Assembly (NCBI RefSeq): GCF_002432125.1
Contig: NZ_DJFS01000070.1
Coordinates: 101,664-165,663, forward strand
Length of the DNA stretch: 64,000 nucleotides
Reading direction: 5' to 3'
Source: Brevundimonas sp. UBA5866
GTDB lineage: Bacteria; Pseudomonadota; Alphaproteobacteria; Caulobacterales; Caulobacteraceae
Part shown: in pieces, positions 54,651-63,447 of the stretch
Layout: every line of letters begins with the position of its first letter
Numbering within the stretch: the stretch's first letter is position 1
Program-made: the position numbers and the translations under genes
The notes under the pieces: generated by a model
The model's input: the letters and a program-made list of their open reading frames with translations, nothing else
Database searches by the model: none
Told to the model about the DNA's origin: nothing

Positions 54651-55112
54651 ATGTCGAACCATCAGGCAGCGGGTGGGGCTAACGGCGACCGCACCGGCCG
54701 TTACGTCCGCCACCCCAACGGGCACGTCACGCCGATGTCGCCCTTCACTTCGATCTGGCGCTGGCACATCACCATGGTGGCCTCGATCCTGTTCCGTGTG
54801 ACCATTGGCGCGGCCACGGTCGGCGCGGTTTTGGTTCTGGGCTGGCTGGCGACCGCCGCCAATGGCGCAGAGGCCCTGACCAAGCTGCAGGCCTGCCTCG
54901 CCTCGCCGCTGGGCCTGATCGTCGGCTTCGGCCTGACCGTCGTTCTGTTCTCCTTCTTCCTGAACGGCGCCCGCCACCTGATCAACGACTTCGGCCACGG
55001 CCTGACCGTGAAGTCGGCCAACTTGCTGTCGCGCATCGCTGTGTGGGGCCCGCTGGTTCTGGCCGTGCTGTTCTGGGTCGCCCTGTTCGCAACCGGAAAG
55101 GTTTCGCTGTGA
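54651..55112 (+). CDS. sdhC: Succinate dehydrogenase cytochrome b556 subunit
   Basis: A 153-residue membrane anchor of complex II. It has three membrane helices (about residues 37-65, 82-108 and 122-150). The family motif SPFTSIWRWHITMVASILFR is split between the cytoplasmic start and helix I, and the haem-ligand helix contains NGARHLINDFGHG. The frame begins upstream at 54636, but ATG 54651 gives the typical MSN start. It overlaps sdhD by 4 bases. Confidence 0.94.
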   Translation: MSNHQAAGGANGDRTGRYVRHPNGHVTPMSPFTSIWRWHITMVASILFRVTIGAATVGAVLVLGWLATAANGAEALTKLQACLASPLGLIVGFGLTVVLFSFFLNGARHLINDFGHGLTVKSANLLSRIAVWGPLVLAVLFWVALFATGKVSL

Positions 55113-55498
55113 GCGCTGCACCTAAGTTCAAAAACAATGTGAAGATCTCCGAGCGCCACGGTGCCGGTGAGTGGAAGCTGGAAAAAGCGCTTCTGCTGCT
55201 TTTGATGCCGCTGAGCCTGTGGGTTGCCTCGACCGGCTTCACCCTCGCCGGTGCCGATGCTGCCACGGTCGCCGCATGGTTCGCCAACAAGCTGAACATC
55301 GGTCTTGCCATCGTCACGGCTCTGGCCTTCTTCGGCTTTGCCTATCTCGCCTGGAAGGTGATCATCGAGGACTACGTACCTGCGCCGTCGTCGCGCAAGT
55401 CGCTGAGCGTCGTCGCCCTGATCGTCTTTGTTGCGCTGGCTGCTGCCAGCATCTTCTTCATCGTGCGCGCCGCCGCTGCGCTGGCCGCAGGAGCTTAA
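55109..55498 (+). CDS. sdhD: Succinate dehydrogenase hydrophobic membrane anchor subunit
   Basis: A 129-residue membrane anchor with three helices (about residues 25-45, 60-82 and 97-125). The family motif HGAGEWKLEKALLLLLMPL is near the N-terminus, and the quinone/haem region has YLAWKVIIEDYV. It starts with GTG 55109 overlapping the sdhC stop (GTGA), so it is translationally coupled. The longer frame from 55043 lies inside sdhC and is rejected. Confidence 0.92.
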   Translation: MSAAPKFKNNVKISERHGAGEWKLEKALLLLLMPLSLWVASTGFTLAGADAATVAAWFANKLNIGLAIVTALAFFGFAYLAWKVIIEDYVPAPSSRKSLSVVALIVFVALAAASIFFIVRAAAALAAGA

Positions 55499-55504
55499 TC
55501 GACC

Positions 55505-57289
55505 ATGGCTGCTTACGAGCTTATCGATCACGAATACGACGTCGTTGTCGTCGGTGCGGGTGGCTCTGGCCTCCGTGCCGCTCTCGGCGCCGCCCAGCAG
55601 GGCCTGAAGGTCGCCTGCGTTACCAAGGTCTTCCCGACCCGCTCGCATACCGTGGCCGCCCAGGGCGGTATCTCGGCTTCGCTGGGCAACATGGGCGAGG
55701 ACAGCTGGCAATGGCACATGTACGACACCGTCAAGGGTTCGGACTGGCTGGGTGACCAGGACGCTATCGAATATCTGGTCCGTAACGCGCCGCAGGCCGT
55801 TTACGAGCTGGAACACTGGGGTGTGCCGTTCTCGCGTACCGAGGAAGGCAAGATCTACCAGCGCGCCTTCGGCGGTATGACCCGCAACTTCGGTGAAGGT
55901 CCGGTGCAGCGCACCTGCGCCGCCGCCGACCGTACCGGCCACGCCATCCTGCACACCCTGTACGGCCAGTCGGTCCGTCGCGAGGTCGAGTTCTTCGTCG
56001 AATACTTCGCCCTCGACCTGATCATGCAAGACGGTGCCTGCACCGGCGTGACGGCCCTGCAGCTCGACAACGGCCAGATGCACCAGTTCCGCGCCAAGAT
56101 GGTCGTTCTGGCCACCGGCGGTTACGGCCGTGCCTACTTCTCGGCCACCTCGGCCCACACCTGCACCGGCGACGGTAACGCCATGGTGCTGCGCGCCGGT
56201 CTGCCGCTGCAGGACATGGAGTTCGTGCAGTTCCACCCGACCGGCATCTACGGCGCAGGCTGCCTGATCACCGAGGGTGCCCGCGGTGAAGGCGGTTACC
56301 TGACCAACTCCGAAGGCGAGCGTTTCATGGAACGCTATGCCCCGACGGTTAAGGATTTGGCCCCGCGTGACATGGTCTCGCGCTCGATGACCATCGAAAT
56401 CCGCGAAGGCCGCGGTGTTGGCCCGAACAAGGACCACATCTACCTGCACCTGGACCACCTGGATCCGGCCATCCTGCACGCCCGCCTGCCGGGTATCTCG
56501 GAAAGCGCCAAGATCTTTGCTGGCGTGGACGTGACCAAGGAGCCGATCCCGGTTCTGCCGACCGTCCACTACAACATGGGCGGTATCCCGACCAACTATC
56601 ACGGCGAAGTGCTGACCCTGCGCGACGGCAACCCCGACAGCGTGGTTCCGGGCCTGATGGCCGTGGGCGAAGCCGCCTGCGTCTCGGTGCACGGTGCCAA
56701 CCGTCTGGGCTCCAACTCGCTGACCGACCTTGTGGTGTTCGGCCGCGCCGTCGGCCTGCGCTGCGGTGAAGTCGTCGACAAGAACGCCAAGGTGCAAGAC
56801 GCGCCGAAGTCGCAGATCGACGCCCACATGGCCCGCTTCGACCGCTTCCGTTACGCTTCGGGCTCGACCCCGACCGCAGAGCTGCGTCTGTCGATGCAGC
56901 GCGCCATGCAGTCGGACGCCGCCGTGTTCCGTACCGGCAAGACGCTGGAAGAAGGCGTTCAGAAGCTGCGCGCCATCGACGCGGCCGGTTCCGACATCAA
57001 GACCACGGACCGTGGCCTGATCTGGAACACCGACCTGATGGAAACCCTCGAGTACGACAACCTGATCTCGCAGGCTCTGGTCACCATCGAGGGCGCTGCC
57101 AACCGTACCGAGTCCCGTGGCGCACACGCCCGCGAGGACTTCCCGGATCGCGACGACACCAACTGGATGAAGCACACCCTGGCGTGGAAGCGTCCGGGCG
57201 AGAACGTCCAAATCGATTACCGTCCGGTTCACAACTACACCATGTCGGACGAGGTCTCGTACATCGAGCCCAAGGCCCGCGTGTACTAA
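55505..57289 (+). CDS. sdhA: Succinate dehydrogenase flavoprotein subunit
   Basis: A 594-residue catalytic subunit with covalent FAD, oxidising succinate to fumarate. The FAD-binding VVVGAGGSGLRAALGAAQQG is at residues about 15-34. SHTVAAQGGI gives the FAD-attaching His. The active-site region has RTCAAADRTGHAIL, and HGANRLGSNSLTDLVVFG is typical. The length is normal. It is the third gene of sdhCDAB, 7 bases after sdhD. Confidence 0.98.
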   Translation: MAAYELIDHEYDVVVVGAGGSGLRAALGAAQQGLKVACVTKVFPTRSHTVAAQGGISASLGNMGEDSWQWHMYDTVKGSDWLGDQDAIEYLVRNAPQAVYELEHWGVPFSRTEEGKIYQRAFGGMTRNFGEGPVQRTCAAADRTGHAILHTLYGQSVRREVEFFVEYFALDLIMQDGACTGVTALQLDNGQMHQFRAKMVVLATGGYGRAYFSATSAHTCTGDGNAMVLRAGLPLQDMEFVQFHPTGIYGAGCLITEGARGEGGYLTNSEGERFMERYAPTVKDLAPRDMVSRSMTIEIREGRGVGPNKDHIYLHLDHLDPAILHARLPGISESAKIFAGVDVTKEPIPVLPTVHYNMGGIPTNYHGEVLTLRDGNPDSVVPGLMAVGEAACVSVHGANRLGSNSLTDLVVFGRAVGLRCGEVVDKNAKVQDAPKSQIDAHMARFDRFRYASGSTPTAELRLSMQRAMQSDAAVFRTGKTLEEGVQKLRAIDAAGSDIKTTDRGLIWNTDLMETLEYDNLISQALVTIEGAANRTESRGAHAREDFPDRDDTNWMKHTLAWKRPGENVQIDYRPVHNYTMSDEVSYIEPKARVY

Positions 57290-57303
57290 GGAGGATTTGA
57301 AAC

Positions 57304-58107
57304 ATGGTTCAACTCAACCTCCCGCGCGGTTCCAAGCCGACCACCGGCAAGGTCCACAAGGCTCCGGCCGGCGCCAAGAACGTCAAGACCTACAAGGTCT
57401 ATCGTTACGACCCGGAAGTGGACGCCGATCCGCGCTGGGACGTCTATGAGGTGTCTTCGGACGACCACGGCCCGATGCTGCTGGACGCCCTGATCCACAT
57501 CAAGAACACGATCGACCCGTCGCTGTCGTTCCGCCGTTCGTGCCGTGAAGGCATCTGCGGTTCGTGCTCGATGAACATCGACGGCAACAACACCCTCGCC
57601 TGCACCAAGGGCTGGGACGAGTGCAAGTCGCACAACATCACCATCGCCCCGCTGCCGCACCAGCCGGTGGTCAAGGACCTGGTGACCGACCTGTCGCTGT
57701 TCTACGCCCAGTACGACTCCATCCAGCCGTACCTGCAGTCCGACCTGCCGGATCCGGAAAAGGAACGCCTGCAGTCGCCGGAAGACCGCGAAAAGCTCGA
57801 CGGTCTGTACGAGTGCATCCTGTGCGCCTGCTGCTCGACCTCGTGCCCGAGCTACTGGTGGAACCAGGAAGAGTACCTCGGCCCGGCAGCGCTGCTGGGC
57901 GCCTACCGCTGGATCTCGGACAGCCGCGACGACGCCACCCAGAAGCGCCTCGACGATCTGGAAGACCCGTTCAAGCTGTACCGCTGCCACACCATCATGA
58001 ACTGCGCGCAGGTCTGCCCGAAGGGTCTGAACCCGGCCAAGGCGATCGCCGAAACCAAGAAGCTGATGGTTTCGCCGTCGCGCAAGAAGGAAAAGGCGTC
58101 CGCGTAA
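57304..58107 (+). CDS. sdhB: Succinate dehydrogenase iron-sulfur subunit
   Basis: A 267-residue Fe-S protein passing electrons from SdhA to quinone. The [2Fe-2S] cluster motif is CREGICGSC with a downstream Cys. The [4Fe-4S] motif is CILCACCSTSCPSYWW, and the [3Fe-4S] motif is CHTIMNCAQVCPKGLNPAKAI. AGGAGG at 57290-57295 precedes ATG 57304. It ends the complex II operon. Confidence 0.98.
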   Translation: MVQLNLPRGSKPTTGKVHKAPAGAKNVKTYKVYRYDPEVDADPRWDVYEVSSDDHGPMLLDALIHIKNTIDPSLSFRRSCREGICGSCSMNIDGNNTLACTKGWDECKSHNITIAPLPHQPVVKDLVTDLSLFYAQYDSIQPYLQSDLPDPEKERLQSPEDREKLDGLYECILCACCSTSCPSYWWNQEEYLGPAALLGAYRWISDSRDDATQKRLDDLEDPFKLYRCHTIMNCAQVCPKGLNPAKAIAETKKLMVSPSRKKEKASA

Positions 58108-58126
58108 GCGGGCGCTTTGCCTCCCC

Positions 58127-58447
58127 TTGGCGAAGATCAAATACATCGAGTTCGACGGCCGCGAGCATGAGATCGAGGTCAAGAACGGCCTTTCGGTCAT
58201 GGAAGGCGCGGTGCGCAACAACATCCCGGGCATCGACGCCGACTGTGGCGGGGCCTGCGCCTGTGCAACCTGCCACTGCTACGTCGATGAGGCGTTTCTG
58301 GATGTGACGGGCCGTCCGTCGGCGATGGAAGAGTCCATGCTCGACTTCGCCGAGAATGTGCAGCCCAACAGCCGCCTGTCCTGCCAGATCAGGGTCTCCG
58401 ATGACCTTGATGGCCTGGTTGTCCGGCTGCCGGAAAACCAGCACTGA
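58127..58447 (+). CDS. Adrenodoxin-type [2Fe-2S] ferredoxin
   Basis: A 106-residue ferredoxin. The cluster ligands follow the adrenodoxin pattern C-x5-C-x2-C in DADCGGACACATC, with the fourth cysteine in RLSCQIRVS near the end. It is an electron donor for P450s, Fe-S assembly or other oxygenases; the partner is not encoded here. The start is TTG 58127, with no clear ribosome site, 19 bases after sdhB. It is followed immediately by the kinase gene. Confidence 0.9.
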   Translation: MAKIKYIEFDGREHEIEVKNGLSVMEGAVRNNIPGIDADCGGACACATCHCYVDEAFLDVTGRPSAMEESMLDFAENVQPNSRLSCQIRVSDDLDGLVVRLPENQH

Positions 58448-58448
58448 G

Positions 58449-59252
58449 ATGATAGACCCCCGACTGCCCGAGGCCGTCGGGGGTTTTCTTTTGTCCAAGC
58501 TGCGCCGTGACCGGCCCGTCCTTATCGGTATTGCGGGCAGTCAGGGATCGGGCAAATCCACTCTCGCCGCCCATCTGGCCAAGACCTATGGCGGGGTCAG
58601 CCTGTCACTGGATGATGTCTATCTGAAGCGCGAGGAACGGGTGCAGATGGCGCGGCGCGTGCACCCCCTGTTTCACACGCGCGGTGTGCCAGGCACCCAT
58701 GACCTGAATCTGCTGGAACAGGTATTGGACGCCCTTGAGATGGCGGGCGAGCATGGCGAAACCGCCCTGCCCGCTTTCGACAAACTGGCGGACGAACGAC
58801 TGCCTGTATCGCAATGGCCTGTTCATGCTGGCCGTCCCCGCTTCATAATCCTTGAAGGATGGTGCCTGGGCGCGTTGCCCGAGCCACCGGAACGTCTGGC
58901 GTTTCCAGTTAACAATCTGGAGCAGGAGGCGGACCTTGAGCGTCACTGGCGTGAGGCCGTGAACACCGCACTGTCAGGTCCGTATCGCGCACTTCATGCA
59001 CGCCTGGATGGTCTGGTTTATCTGCGCGCGCCAGAGTTTGAAACTGTACTGGATTGGCGGTGCGAGCAGGAGGCAGGCCTGCTGGGGGTGTCGCGTATAC
59101 CGGTCGGAAGGCGAGCGGCACTTCAGAGATTTGTCGATCACTTCCAAAGACTTACTGTTTGGATGATGCAAGGCGGCATCAATGCGGACCTGACCGTCGA
59201 TCTTGATCGTGATCGGCGCGTACTTGCCATCGCGGCAAAGCCTCCCACCTGA
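58449..59252 (+). CDS. D-glycerate 3-kinase-like P-loop kinase
   Basis: A 267-residue P-loop kinase. Walker A is GIAGSQGSGKST at residues about 27-38. The family's DDVYLKREERVQMARRVHPLF and RGVPGTHDLNLL (about 55-90) are characteristic of the plant-type glycerate kinase/YggC group. Phosphorylation of glycerate is inferred from the family. The frame begins earlier inside the ferredoxin gene, but ATG 58449 directly follows the ferredoxin stop. Confidence 0.8.
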   Translation: MIDPRLPEAVGGFLLSKLRRDRPVLIGIAGSQGSGKSTLAAHLAKTYGGVSLSLDDVYLKREERVQMARRVHPLFHTRGVPGTHDLNLLEQVLDALEMAGEHGETALPAFDKLADERLPVSQWPVHAGRPRFIILEGWCLGALPEPPERLAFPVNNLEQEADLERHWREAVNTALSGPYRALHARLDGLVYLRAPEFETVLDWRCEQEAGLLGVSRIPVGRRAALQRFVDHFQRLTVWMMQGGINADLTVDLDRDRRVLAIAAKPPT

Positions 59253-59306
59253 TAAGAGCGAGGTCAGTAGATGCCCGCGTAACAGGGCAGGTTCAGGTCC
59301 GATAAA

Positions 59307-59630
59307 GTGTTTGGTTTGTTCAAACGCGGCGATGGCAAATCGCCCCTAAAATCACTCTCCGGTCGCGGGACGATATTGTCGGGACAAATGGAGTGGCCCT
59401 GTCGCCTGAAGGCGGGGTCGGATCAAAGGCTGGATGTGGTGCTGGAGCGCGGCGTCGGCCTGTCAGGGGCCCTGGTTGTGGTTGATCACAGCCGCGGTAT
59501 GGCCTTGGACGTAAGGGTTGCCCAGTCGAAGGGCACCGACATCACCTTTGATATCGTCCGCAGCCATGACCTGCGTGGACTTGTCCCGGCGCGGCTGGGG
59601 CGCGCACGGGACATTTATAACCGTCGTTAG
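59307..59630 (+). CDS. Small PilZ-like protein
   Basis: A 107-residue protein starting GTG 59307 (GLFKRGDGKSPLKSL). The central beta-rich part (WPCRLKAG..., ALVVVDHSRGMALDVRVAQS) and the ending DLRGLVPARLGRARDIYNRR resemble degenerate PilZ proteins of Caulobacterales. The RxxxR and DxSxxG c-di-GMP motifs are not intact, so ligand binding is doubtful. The last four bases overlap the stop of the convergent HAD gene. Confidence 0.5.
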   Translation: MFGLFKRGDGKSPLKSLSGRGTILSGQMEWPCRLKAGSDQRLDVVLERGVGLSGALVVVDHSRGMALDVRVAQSKGTDITFDIVRSHDLRGLVPARLGRARDIYNRR

Positions 59631-60475
59631 ATGCCGGCGGGCATGGTGCCCGCATTGATGGCGATACGGCCGATCAGACCCTTGACGATCAGGTCCAGCG
59701 CCGAGCCTTCGGTATAGTCGGCGGCCGCCACGAAGTTCACGCGGTCCTCCGAGATCAGCGAATAGACCTTCTTCTGGTCCTTCTCGTTCGAGCGCGGGTC
59801 ATAGACGGCGATCGAGAAGCCGCCCTTGGTGTGCATCATCTTCATGGTCGGCACGTCGGTGTCACCGTCGCCGAGGAAGATCATGCGGTCGAACGGGATC
59901 GGGCGGTCCTCATCGGGGATGAAGTGGTTCACCCGCTCGTGTTCCCAGTGGTTCTTCACGCCCTTGTTGATGCGGAACAGGTACTGGGTCTTGGTGGTGT
60001 AGTTCACGCCCACGGCGGGCCATGCGGCCTCGCCCTTGTCATCATAGACATAGTGGCTGGCGAACACGTGGTTCAGCGCCGGACGGATCGGCGTACCGTC
60101 GATCATCTCTTCCAGACCGGCGGAGATGATGTAGTGCTCGATCTCGAGGTTGTATTTGGCGCCAAAGGCGTTGATGCGGTCGAACCACGACAGGTCGCGC
60201 AGGCCCTCGAACAGCGCCACATCATGACCGTGCTCGGCCAGCATTTCCTTGGTGATGGAGATGCCCTTGGCGCGGGCGTGCTGCAGCATCAGCTGCATAT
60301 ACATCAGGATGCCGTCGGCATCTGCCCCCTTGGTCAGAGCTTCGGCCTCGGCCCAGAAGGCACCGATGTCCATGCCAATGGATGGAATGAAGCTGACCTC
60401 CTGCATGTTTCCACGGGCAAGTGTGCCGTCGAAATCATAGATGAGGGCGGTCTTCAGCGGAGCTTTATCGGCCAT
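59627..60475 (-). CDS. HAD-superfamily phosphatase
   Basis: A 282-residue haloacid-dehalogenase-like hydrolase. Motif I is YDFDGTLARGN (residues about 13-23). Motif II/III lie in YIISAGLEEMIDGTPI, and the closing motif in IFLGDGDTDVPTMKMM. Cytoplasmic, no signal peptide. The substrate is unknown. The frame extends to 60517, but ATG 60475 (MADKAPLKTALIYDFDG) gives the natural start and leaves a short gap to divL. Confidence 0.88.
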   Translation of the reverse strand: MADKAPLKTALIYDFDGTLARGNMQEVSFIPSIGMDIGAFWAEAEALTKGADADGILMYMQLMLQHARAKGISITKEMLAEHGHDVALFEGLRDLSWFDRINAFGAKYNLEIEHYIISAGLEEMIDGTPIRPALNHVFASHYVYDDKGEAAWPAVGVNYTTKTQYLFRINKGVKNHWEHERVNHFIPDEDRPIPFDRMIFLGDGDTDVPTMKMMHTKGGFSIAVYDPRSNEKDQKKVYSLISEDRVNFVAAADYTEGSALDLIVKGLIGRIAINAGTMPAGI

Positions 60476-60521
60476 TGGGGCAGCGGTTCCTAATCTCTTG
60501 GACCGGCCCCTTAACACGAAG

Positions 60522-62873
60522 TCAGCCCAAAATCAGTTCCGGTATGGCTGCAGGGCTTTGAACCTTGGTCGGAAGCTTCAGGATAAAGGTCGCGCCCTTG
60601 CCGGGAGCGGACTCCACCTCTGCCGAGCCGCCATGCAGTTCGATCAGCGCCTTGACCAGCGCCAATGCCACTCCCGGGCCCCCGCGCTCGCGCCGTACGA
60701 AACGGTCGAACACATGGGCCTGAAGGTGGAAGGGGATGCCGCGCCCGGTATCGCTGACACGGATCTGGATTTCATCGTCCGTACTGACGACGGCCAGTTC
60801 GACCACGCCACCGTCGGACACGGCCCGGCAGGCGTTTTCCAGAAGGTGATCGACCGCCTGTGCCACGCGATGCTCATCGGCGCGCAGAACCGGCACATCC
60901 GACGGCACCGACAGCTCCAGCCGTGCGCCGCGGCCTTCGACCTTGGGCCGGATGTTCTGGCACAGCTGATCCAGAAGTTCCGGCAGACGAACATCCCCCA
61001 GAACCAGTTCCATCTCGCCCGCATCGATCTGTGCCATGTCCAGAACATCATCAATGGAGCGGGCCAGATGGCTGGCGGCGACGCGGATGGCGCCGGCATG
61101 TTGGCGGCTGCGCTCGGGTAGATCGCCCATCGCTTCCAGCAGCTCGGAATAGCCGACAATCGTCGTCAGCGGTGTCCGCAGCTCATAGGATACGCTGCCG
61201 ACGAACTCGCGCTTGAGCGCCTGGCTTTCGGCCAGCGCCGCTTCCTTTTCGGCCAGTGCCTGTTCCAGCGCACGTCGGGCTGTCTCGTCGGAAAAGGCGA
61301 CCAGTGTCGCGCCGTCAGGCAGCGGCCGGGTCTTCCACACGACATAGCGGCCATCCTGTGTGCGGGCCTCGCCGTGTACCGGAATGCGGCTTTCCGGATC
61401 AGGATCGGCCACACGCGCTTTCAGCCCCATCCAGACACCGGTATCGGGCAACAGCGGGCGACACAGCTGGGCCACGCCGTCCAGATCCTGTGCGGCGTCC
61501 AGCTTTTCTTTCGACAGGTTCCAGAACGCCTCGAAAGCATCGTTGCGCAGCCGCAGGCGGCTGTCGGAGCCGAACACGGCCACGGCGTCGGACAGCTTGT
61601 CCAGCGTCGCCATCTGTACCTGGATTTGCGCATTGTAGCGGCTGCGCAGGTTCAGTTCGTCGGTGATGTCCGAGAAGATCAGCAGAATGCCGCCCAGCGG
61701 GTGCGGCTGGCGCACGACACGCAGGGTACGACCGTCAGGCAGGCGCCACGTATCATCCGGAGAGGCCTGTGAGGCGCCATAAAATTCCAGCTCTGCGGCC
61801 TTCCACTGGGCATAGTCGACCACTTCGGGCAGCAGGCGACGCTGGCGCAGGCGGTCCAGAAGCTCGCCGTGGGTGGGGCGTTCATCCAGCCATGCGGCAT
61901 CGATGTTGAACAGCTGCTGGAAGGCGGTGTTGTGGAAGGCCAGCCGCTTGGCGGGGCCGAAAATGGCCACGGCGTCGGCCAGGTGGTTCAGCGTTTCGTC
62001 ATGGGCCTCGACGTGGCGGCGCAGGGTGTCGCGGGTTTCCTCGGCCTCGGTCATGTCTAGGGCGAAGGCGATGACGGCCCCCCGCCCCCCGATCAGAGGC
62101 TCGGCGATGATCTTCCACGCCTTTCGACGCCCGTCCGAGGAAATCCAGCGGAAGCCTTCCTGCCGGCTGTTCAGGCGGACAGCTTCGGAAACGAGGGCGT
62201 CGGCGCCACGATCGAAGCTGATGCCATTGTCGCGGGCATCCTGCAGGCTCTCGCAGCGGGTTTCGTTCAGCCATGCGCTGTTGGCCCAGACCAGCTTGCC
62301 CGATCCATCGACCACCCAGGTCGGGGACGGCGACTGTTCGGCTAGAACACCCGGTCCGGCCTCCATGCCGATGGCGTGGGTGACCTTGGACAGGCGCACC
62401 CATGCGCCGCCGCCCAGTGCCCTGCCCTCAACCGCCCATGCGCCGTCGCCGGACTCGATGACGGTCTCAAAGCCCTCGCCTTCCTGAAGCAGAGCGATCA
62501 TCCGGTTGGGATGAAGGCGTTTGAGGCGGGCGGTCAGTTGATCGGCCGCAGCGCGTACAGCTTCTTCCGATGGCTGCTGCACGCCTTGAAGGGGTTGGTC
62601 GATCAGATGGAACAGCGGTTCGCGCGGGCCATAGATGGCGCGGACATTCCCTTCGGGTGACAGGGCCAGACGCAGGTCGTCAAAGGCATTCAGCGCCCCG
62701 CTACAGGCAGCGGACTGGATCAGGGCGTGGGTCGCATGCTCTTCGACCTGCTGCTCACGGCGCTTGATGCCGCGATGCAGACGGGCCGCCCATGCGCTGA
62801 CTGCCAGCGCCAGTCCGGCAGCGCCTGCTGTCGCTACATAGGCAATGTCTGCGGCGATATCGGCCTGGGCCAT
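60522..62873 (-). CDS. divL: DivL-type multi-PAS histidine-kinase homologue with Tyr in place of His
   Basis: A 783-residue membrane-anchored kinase homologue. One N-terminal membrane helix (about residues 10-30) is followed by several PAS-type domains (about 60-540; for example SPSPTWVVDGSGKLVWANSAW). The dimerisation domain begins FVGSVSYELRTPLTTIVGYSELLE, split around the phospho-acceptor position, which is Tyr563 (TAT codon at 61185-61187) instead of His. The ATPase domain has an N-box LLENACRAV and G-box VSDTGRGIPF. This is the diagnostic feature of DivL, which in Caulobacter controls the CckA-ChpT-CtrA cell-fate pathway. ATG 62873 has GGAG upstream. Confidence 0.92.
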   Translation of the reverse strand: MAQADIAADIAYVATAGAAGLALAVSAWAARLHRGIKRREQQVEEHATHALIQSAACSGALNAFDDLRLALSPEGNVRAIYGPREPLFHLIDQPLQGVQQPSEEAVRAAADQLTARLKRLHPNRMIALLQEGEGFETVIESGDGAWAVEGRALGGGAWVRLSKVTHAIGMEAGPGVLAEQSPSPTWVVDGSGKLVWANSAWLNETRCESLQDARDNGISFDRGADALVSEAVRLNSRQEGFRWISSDGRRKAWKIIAEPLIGGRGAVIAFALDMTEAEETRDTLRRHVEAHDETLNHLADAVAIFGPAKRLAFHNTAFQQLFNIDAAWLDERPTHGELLDRLRQRRLLPEVVDYAQWKAAELEFYGASQASPDDTWRLPDGRTLRVVRQPHPLGGILLIFSDITDELNLRSRYNAQIQVQMATLDKLSDAVAVFGSDSRLRLRNDAFEAFWNLSKEKLDAAQDLDGVAQLCRPLLPDTGVWMGLKARVADPDPESRIPVHGEARTQDGRYVVWKTRPLPDGATLVAFSDETARRALEQALAEKEAALAESQALKREFVGSVSYELRTPLTTIVGYSELLEAMGDLPERSRQHAGAIRVAASHLARSIDDVLDMAQIDAGEMELVLGDVRLPELLDQLCQNIRPKVEGRGARLELSVPSDVPVLRADEHRVAQAVDHLLENACRAVSDGGVVELAVVSTDDEIQIRVSDTGRGIPFHLQAHVFDRFVRRERGGPGVALALVKALIELHGGSAEVESAPGKGATFILKLPTKVQSPAAIPELILG

Positions 62874-62984
62874 ACGCACTCCGGCGCGCGAAAGGTTGAT
62901 TCGCGTTTACCATAACCTGATTGGGGCCTTTTCGGCGACGCTTGATGATGGATTGCGGTCAGGGGGCGGGCGGGCGATATCCCT

Positions 62985-63398
62985 ATGATGCAACAGAACT
63001 GGGATAATCAGACCGCCCCGTCGCTGGACGACTTTGACAGGATGGCCCGTCAGGCCTTTGACGCCCTGCCCGATCTGTTCAAACAGATCGCTGCCGACGT
63101 GGTGATCCGCATCGATGATTTCCCCGACGAAGAGACCCTGCGGGAGCTGGAAATCGAGGACGGTTTCGAACTGACGGGGCTTTATGTCGGGGCCCATGTG
63201 GGCGAGCGCGACGGACTGGGACCGGCACCGGAGCCGTCGCGGGTTTTCCTGTACCGCCGCCCTATCCTTGATGAATGGTGCGAGCGTGCGGATGTGGGAC
63301 TTTATGATCTGGTGGCGCATGTGCTGATCCACGAACTGGGCCACCACATGGGTCTGGACGACGACCAGATCGACGCCATCGAAGACGCGGCCGACTGA
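62985..63398 (+). CDS. Metallopeptidase-family (zincin, PF06262-like) protein
   Basis: A 137-residue acidic protein with a minimal zincin motif HELGHHMGLDDD (HExxH, about residues 115-126). The rest (SLDDFDRMARQAFDALPD, FPDEETLRELEIEDGFELTGLYVG) matches the small alphaproteobacterial metallopeptidase family. It is cytoplasmic, divergent from divL and convergent with the rsmB-like gene. Activity is inferred from the motif. Confidence 0.85.
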   Translation: MMQQNWDNQTAPSLDDFDRMARQAFDALPDLFKQIAADVVIRIDDFPDEETLRELEIEDGFELTGLYVGAHVGERDGLGPAPEPSRVFLYRRPILDEWCERADVGLYDLVAHVLIHELGHHMGLDDDQIDAIEDAAD

Positions 63399-63410
63399 GC
63401 TGCCATAGAA

Positions 63411-63443
63411 AAAGGGGGCCGACCCTGTGGCCGCCCCCCCTTG
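63411..63443 (-). terminator. Probable terminator of the rsmB-like gene
   Basis: An imperfect G/C-rich inverted repeat (AAAGGGGGCC against GGCCGCCCCCCC) with an A-run on its left, which is a T-run on the minus strand. It lies between the convergent metallopeptidase and rsmB-like genes. Confidence 0.5.
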
Positions 63444-63447
63444 ATCC

